This document shows, piece after piece, positions 21,875 to 24,409 of a stretch of DNA of 24,409 bases; within the stretch, counting starts at the first letter, position 1; the number at the start of each line of letters is the position of its first letter. A program made the position numbers and the translations under genes. The notes under the pieces are model-generated. The model ran no database searches, was not told the DNA's origin, and was given only the letters and a program-made list of their open reading frames with translations. Origin of the DNA: a virus; IMG/VR virus record IMGVR_UViG_3300035665_000231, positions 1 to 24,409 of that record; one strand, 5' to 3'.

Positions 21875-22612
21875 TTATCTATTATCAACATATCTTGCAT
21901 ATGGTATTCTATATTTTCGTGAAACTAAAAGATTTGCAACATGCAATGAATCTTCAAACCAAGATCTAGGATCGTTTTTACCAATTCCTTTTTCAGCCGC
22001 AAGTTTTAGTTTATTTCTATTTGCAATAAAAACTTGGTCAAAAAATTGATACAATGGGTTACCAGTAAAGTCTGGTGTTCCATTTACTAACTTATATTCA
22101 ATAGTTTCTGGATATTGATTTTTCCAAACATCCCACCCAACAACAGGTCTTTGCATTACATATGCATAATAATAATCAACCACTCTAAGTTCCAAATCTT
22201 CTTGTAATATAAAACTTGTTATATCATCAGGAGAAAAAGATCCACCATCTGCATTATTTTGTTTAGGGTGGTTATGTGTTGATATTCTATCTTCCAATCC
22301 TAAATATATTTTCGCTTCTTTTTGAGTTAATCCAGGTGTATTTGATTGATCACCTACTTTTTCTATCTTCCAAGAAACTCTTAGATTGGTATACAATGCC
22401 GTCTCTGTTAATTTGAATCTTTGTTTAATTTCAAAATCATTTATTACTCGAATATCTTTACCATATCCACCGACTGGATATACTTTTATGTCATCATCAT
22501 TTACAATATTCTGATTATTATTATCTGAAACTTGTTGTTCGTGTTCTTTATATGGTGTTGATAAAATTTCTATAAATTCTTCTTCTGGTATTTCACCATT
22601 AACATCGGCCAT
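21875..22612 (-). CDS. HxHP/SxxD-motif protein, tandem paralogue 2
   Basis: 245 residues, the most compact version of the shared domain. Order of blocks: acidic Asn/Gln-rich N-terminal 40 residues, YPVGGYGKDIRVINDFEIKQ at 45-64, STHNHPKQNN with His113 and His115, SFSPDD with Ser127 and Asp130, YYAYVMQRPVVGWDVW at 148-163, and a final SWFEDSLHVANLLVSRKYRI then PYARY. The HxH to SxxD distance (Ser 12 residues after the second His) is close to the JAMM signature. ATG 22612 has GAGAAG upstream. It lies between the other two paralogues. No signal peptide or membrane segment is present, so the product should be cytoplasmic or virion-borne. I know of no assigned function; JAMM-like hydrolase is inferred from the motif alone. 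Confidence 0.76.
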   Translation of the reverse strand: MADVNGEIPEEEFIEILSTPYKEHEQQVSDNNNQNIVNDDDIKVYPVGGYGKDIRVINDFEIKQRFKLTETALYTNLRVSWKIEKVGDQSNTPGLTQKEAKIYLGLEDRISTHNHPKQNNADGGSFSPDDITSFILQEDLELRVVDYYYAYVMQRPVVGWDVWKNQYPETIEYKLVNGTPDFTGNPLYQFFDQVFIANRNKLKLAAEKGIGKNDPRSWFEDSLHVANLLVSRKYRIPYARYVDNR

Positions 22613-22633
22613 ATTCTTCTCATATTAATACTT

Positions 22634-24079
22634 TTAAAAGTTTTTATTCAAAAGTTTATTCAACCATACTCGTATTGATCTAACATCAAAATCTACTGGT
22701 ATTTTATTTGTAAATTCTGCCTGCATAGCAACATCATATTCTTTCTTATACTTACCACGCAGTCTTAATTCTTCTACTGGAACGCGTTCATATTTATATC
22801 CATATTTTTTTGAAAGCACTCTATTTGCATAATGTATAGATTCACCCCAGTTATCATATTTTATGGAATCACTATAAATAGCATCAAGTTGCATTCGTTT
22901 TAAATCTTGAATTTGATCAAATTCAAGTTCAATTGCAATTCTTATTGCTGGGTTTATTCCAGTATCTTCTTTATTGAACGTCCCATCCGCTTTTCTTTTA
23001 CCCGCTTTACCAACTCTATACGTAGACCAACCACCTGCAGGCCTTTGTAATACATATGTATAAAATTTATTAGACACTCTCATTTCTGAAAGATTATTGT
23101 GAATAGCAAACCATATGTCCTGCGGAGAAAATCCAGATTTATTAATAACTCCATTACCTTCATCCCAAGGATGTACATGAGAAACTATAACATTTTGTCC
23201 TCTTTTCATTTTATCCCAATTAAAAGGATTCAATGGTGCAGCAGAAGCTGCAAATCCACCTTGTAAAAATAAAAGCTCATCCGGCAATCTTGGATCAATT
23301 GCAATCATATACTCTCTGTTTGATGATATATCCGCAACTCTAAATGTTGCTTCCCAATCTCTCATTAAAGGTATGTCAGTACCTCTACCATGCGGCACTG
23401 GATTTGATAAAGCTATGTCATAATTACTCAAGGATTTTCTTCTAGTTCCACCAACTATACCATACCATTTAACAGAAAGTGGAACAGGACTAGGAGCCGG
23501 TACGAGCACGGCTCTACCATTATATGTTCCATTTAATGTTAAATGAAACTCTAATAATGTGTCATAAAAAGAATCAACAAATTTTTTCCAATCTTTTATT
23601 TGCCAGACACTTTTTAAATTACCAGCAAAATCATAGTTACCAAATGCAACTGCATAGTATTCCACTCCAACAAAAGTTGGTTGTGGTGGTGGATTTGGAC
23701 TAACTTTTACACCTGGATTTTGTGATTGCGGATCAAAACTGATACACGGTGGTGAAGGAGGCATTGGTGTAAATTTTGAATTTACCCAATATTTAGTAAA
23801 ACCCTCTGCCATTATTTTATATGCACTATCAAATCTGAATCCTACACCAGGAGAATATGCGTCTTTTATATTAGCTGAAGTTTTTAATGATGTTTCAATT
23901 TTTTGTTTCAAAATATTTTTATCACCAGTCATTAAAACTGCACCAAACATGGTTTTACAACTTCCTTTACAAGCCAAATCATAAGCGTCCGCATAAGCAG
24001 ATGCAACCTGACCCACTGGTTTATTGTGAGGTTTGCCAACTTCTTTTGTTAATTTATCATAAAATATTTGATAGTTCAT
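22634..24079 (-). CDS. Two-domain protein: structural-type N terminus fused to HxHP/SxxD domain, tandem paralogue 1
   Basis: 481 residues. Residues 1-200 resemble a domain I have seen in T4-like marine phages: AYADAYDLACKGSCKTMFGA at 29-48, FTKYWVNSKFTPMPPSPP at 94-111 with a Pro-rich stretch to about 135, and 'FHLTLNGTYNG' at 178-188. Residues 205-450 are the shared domain: KWYGIVGGTRR, VSHVHPWDEG with His301 and His303, FSPQD with Ser318 and Asp321, FYTYVLQRPAGGWSTY at 339-354, and WGESIHYANRVLSKKYGYKY near the end. A charged tail follows. ATG 24079 has no clear ribosome site and lies four bases after the preceding stop, so translation may be coupled. The fusion suggests the shared domain is displayed on or packaged in the virion. 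Function is unproven. Confidence 0.76.
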   Translation of the reverse strand: MNYQIFYDKLTKEVGKPHNKPVGQVASAYADAYDLACKGSCKTMFGAVLMTGDKNILKQKIETSLKTSANIKDAYSPGVGFRFDSAYKIMAEGFTKYWVNSKFTPMPPSPPCISFDPQSQNPGVKVSPNPPPQPTFVGVEYYAVAFGNYDFAGNLKSVWQIKDWKKFVDSFYDTLLEFHLTLNGTYNGRAVLVPAPSPVPLSVKWYGIVGGTRRKSLSNYDIALSNPVPHGRGTDIPLMRDWEATFRVADISSNREYMIAIDPRLPDELLFLQGGFAASAAPLNPFNWDKMKRGQNVIVSHVHPWDEGNGVINKSGFSPQDIWFAIHNNLSEMRVSNKFYTYVLQRPAGGWSTYRVGKAGKRKADGTFNKEDTGINPAIRIAIELEFDQIQDLKRMQLDAIYSDSIKYDNWGESIHYANRVLSKKYGYKYERVPVEELRLRGKYKKEYDVAMQAEFTNKIPVDFDVRSIRVWLNKLLNKNF

Positions 24080-24083
24080 AGTA

Positions 24084-24392
24084 TTACGTTTTATCTATTG
24101 CACCTTTGCCACTCGAAGGCCATCCAAAACGGCAGCTCCAATATCTAGCTTTATGTCTTGGTCCAGGAGAATGACAACGGTGACGTGCACGGAATGATTT
24201 TCTACGAGCAGCATTACTCTTTTTAATTTTCATTGTCTTTTTACCACCTTCTCCTTTGTGCCCAAAATTTACTTTAACAATATTACCATTTGGTTTTTTA
24301 ACATAAACAGAAAACTTTTTTGGACCACCTGGAGTTCTGAAAGGTTTACCAAGAGAAACTTTTCTACCGCGATATTCAGCCTCATTCATCAT
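24084..24392 (-). CDS. Small basic 'YRGRK' protein, start possibly outside the window
   Basis: At least 102 residues, very basic. Features: YRGRKVSLGKPFRTPGGPKK near the start, SVYVKKPNGNIVKVNFGHKG, then ARRKSFRARHRCHSPGPRHK and ARYWSCRFGWPSSGKG. This pattern matches a small protein common in T4-like marine phages, without assigned function. The two Cys with nearby His residues might bind metal; the basic character suggests DNA or RNA binding. ATG 24392 and 24389 are both possible and neither has a ribosome site; the frame stays open to the right window edge, so the real start may lie beyond it. It is separated by four bases from the three-paralogue operon and may be its first gene. Confidence 0.72.
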   Translation of the reverse strand: MMNEAEYRGRKVSLGKPFRTPGGPKKFSVYVKKPNGNIVKVNFGHKGEGGKKTMKIKKSNAARRKSFRARHRCHSPGPRHKARYWSCRFGWPSSGKGAIDKT

Positions 24393-24409
24393 GTTTGGTT
24401 CATTTTCTT

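Noticed and set aside
1-24409. tRNA genes, CRISPR arrays, insertion sequences, attachment sites
   Set aside because: I saw no cloverleaf-like gene, spaced repeats, transposase, integrase or terminal inverted repeats.

Overview
This window is a contiguous block of the virion-morphogenesis region of a large, AT-rich, contractile-tailed phage of the T4 type, distant from T4 itself (the group sometimes called 'far-T4'). Every gene I can support lies on the minus strand, so transcription runs from right to left. Recognisable T4-type proteins are the terminase large subunit (gp17), portal (gp20), prohead protease (gp21), scaffold (gp22), major capsid (gp23), neck proteins (gp13, gp14), tail terminator/sheath stabiliser (gp15) and tail sheath (gp18, cut by the left edge). 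Most genes have a clear Shine-Dalgarno sequence, and a spanin-like gene pair suggests a Gram-negative host. I cannot name the host. There are no tRNAs, CRISPR arrays, insertion sequences or integrase genes.

Layout, right to left. (1) 24392-21105: a small basic RGRK protein, then three tandem genes sharing one domain with an HxHP...SxxD motif; the first has a separate N-terminal structural-type domain. (2) 21053-19994: a DUF5872-like basic protein and two small membrane-anchored coiled-coil proteins that look like a lysis/spanin pair. (3) 19997-8988: the DNA-packaging and head module: gp17, gp20, three proteins of unknown function, gp21, a DUF3008 protein, a phage-encoded ribosomal protein bS21, an ADP-ribosyltransferase-like protein, a 42-residue protein, gp22 and gp23. 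(4) 8843-5738: accessory genes between capsid and neck genes: a ParB/sulfiredoxin-fold-like protein, a 434-residue helical protein and a membrane-anchored GAF-like protein. (5) 5729-1: PhoH-like ATPase, gp13, gp14, gp15, a small coiled-coil protein and gp18.

How it seems to work together. The head module supplies portal, scaffold, protease and capsid. Several non-structural-looking proteins encoded in or near it (ADP-ribosyltransferase, ParB-like protein, 434-residue protein, DUF5872 protein) carry a candidate gp21-type cleavage motif (L-x-E) near the N terminus, as packaged T4 internal proteins such as Alt do. I infer they may be carried in the capsid and injected. Genes with an upstream gap often share one arrangement: a hairpin/U-tract terminator, then a heptamer TATTTAT (coding strand), then, in five cases, a start codon about 33-39 bases away with a Shine-Dalgarno. 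In two cases the heptamer abuts the start codon and no Shine-Dalgarno is visible. I read the heptamer as a candidate late promoter element; its + strand complement resembles the T4 late promoter, so orientation needs experimental proof.

All function calls rest on motif and sequence recognition from memory, not on database searches.
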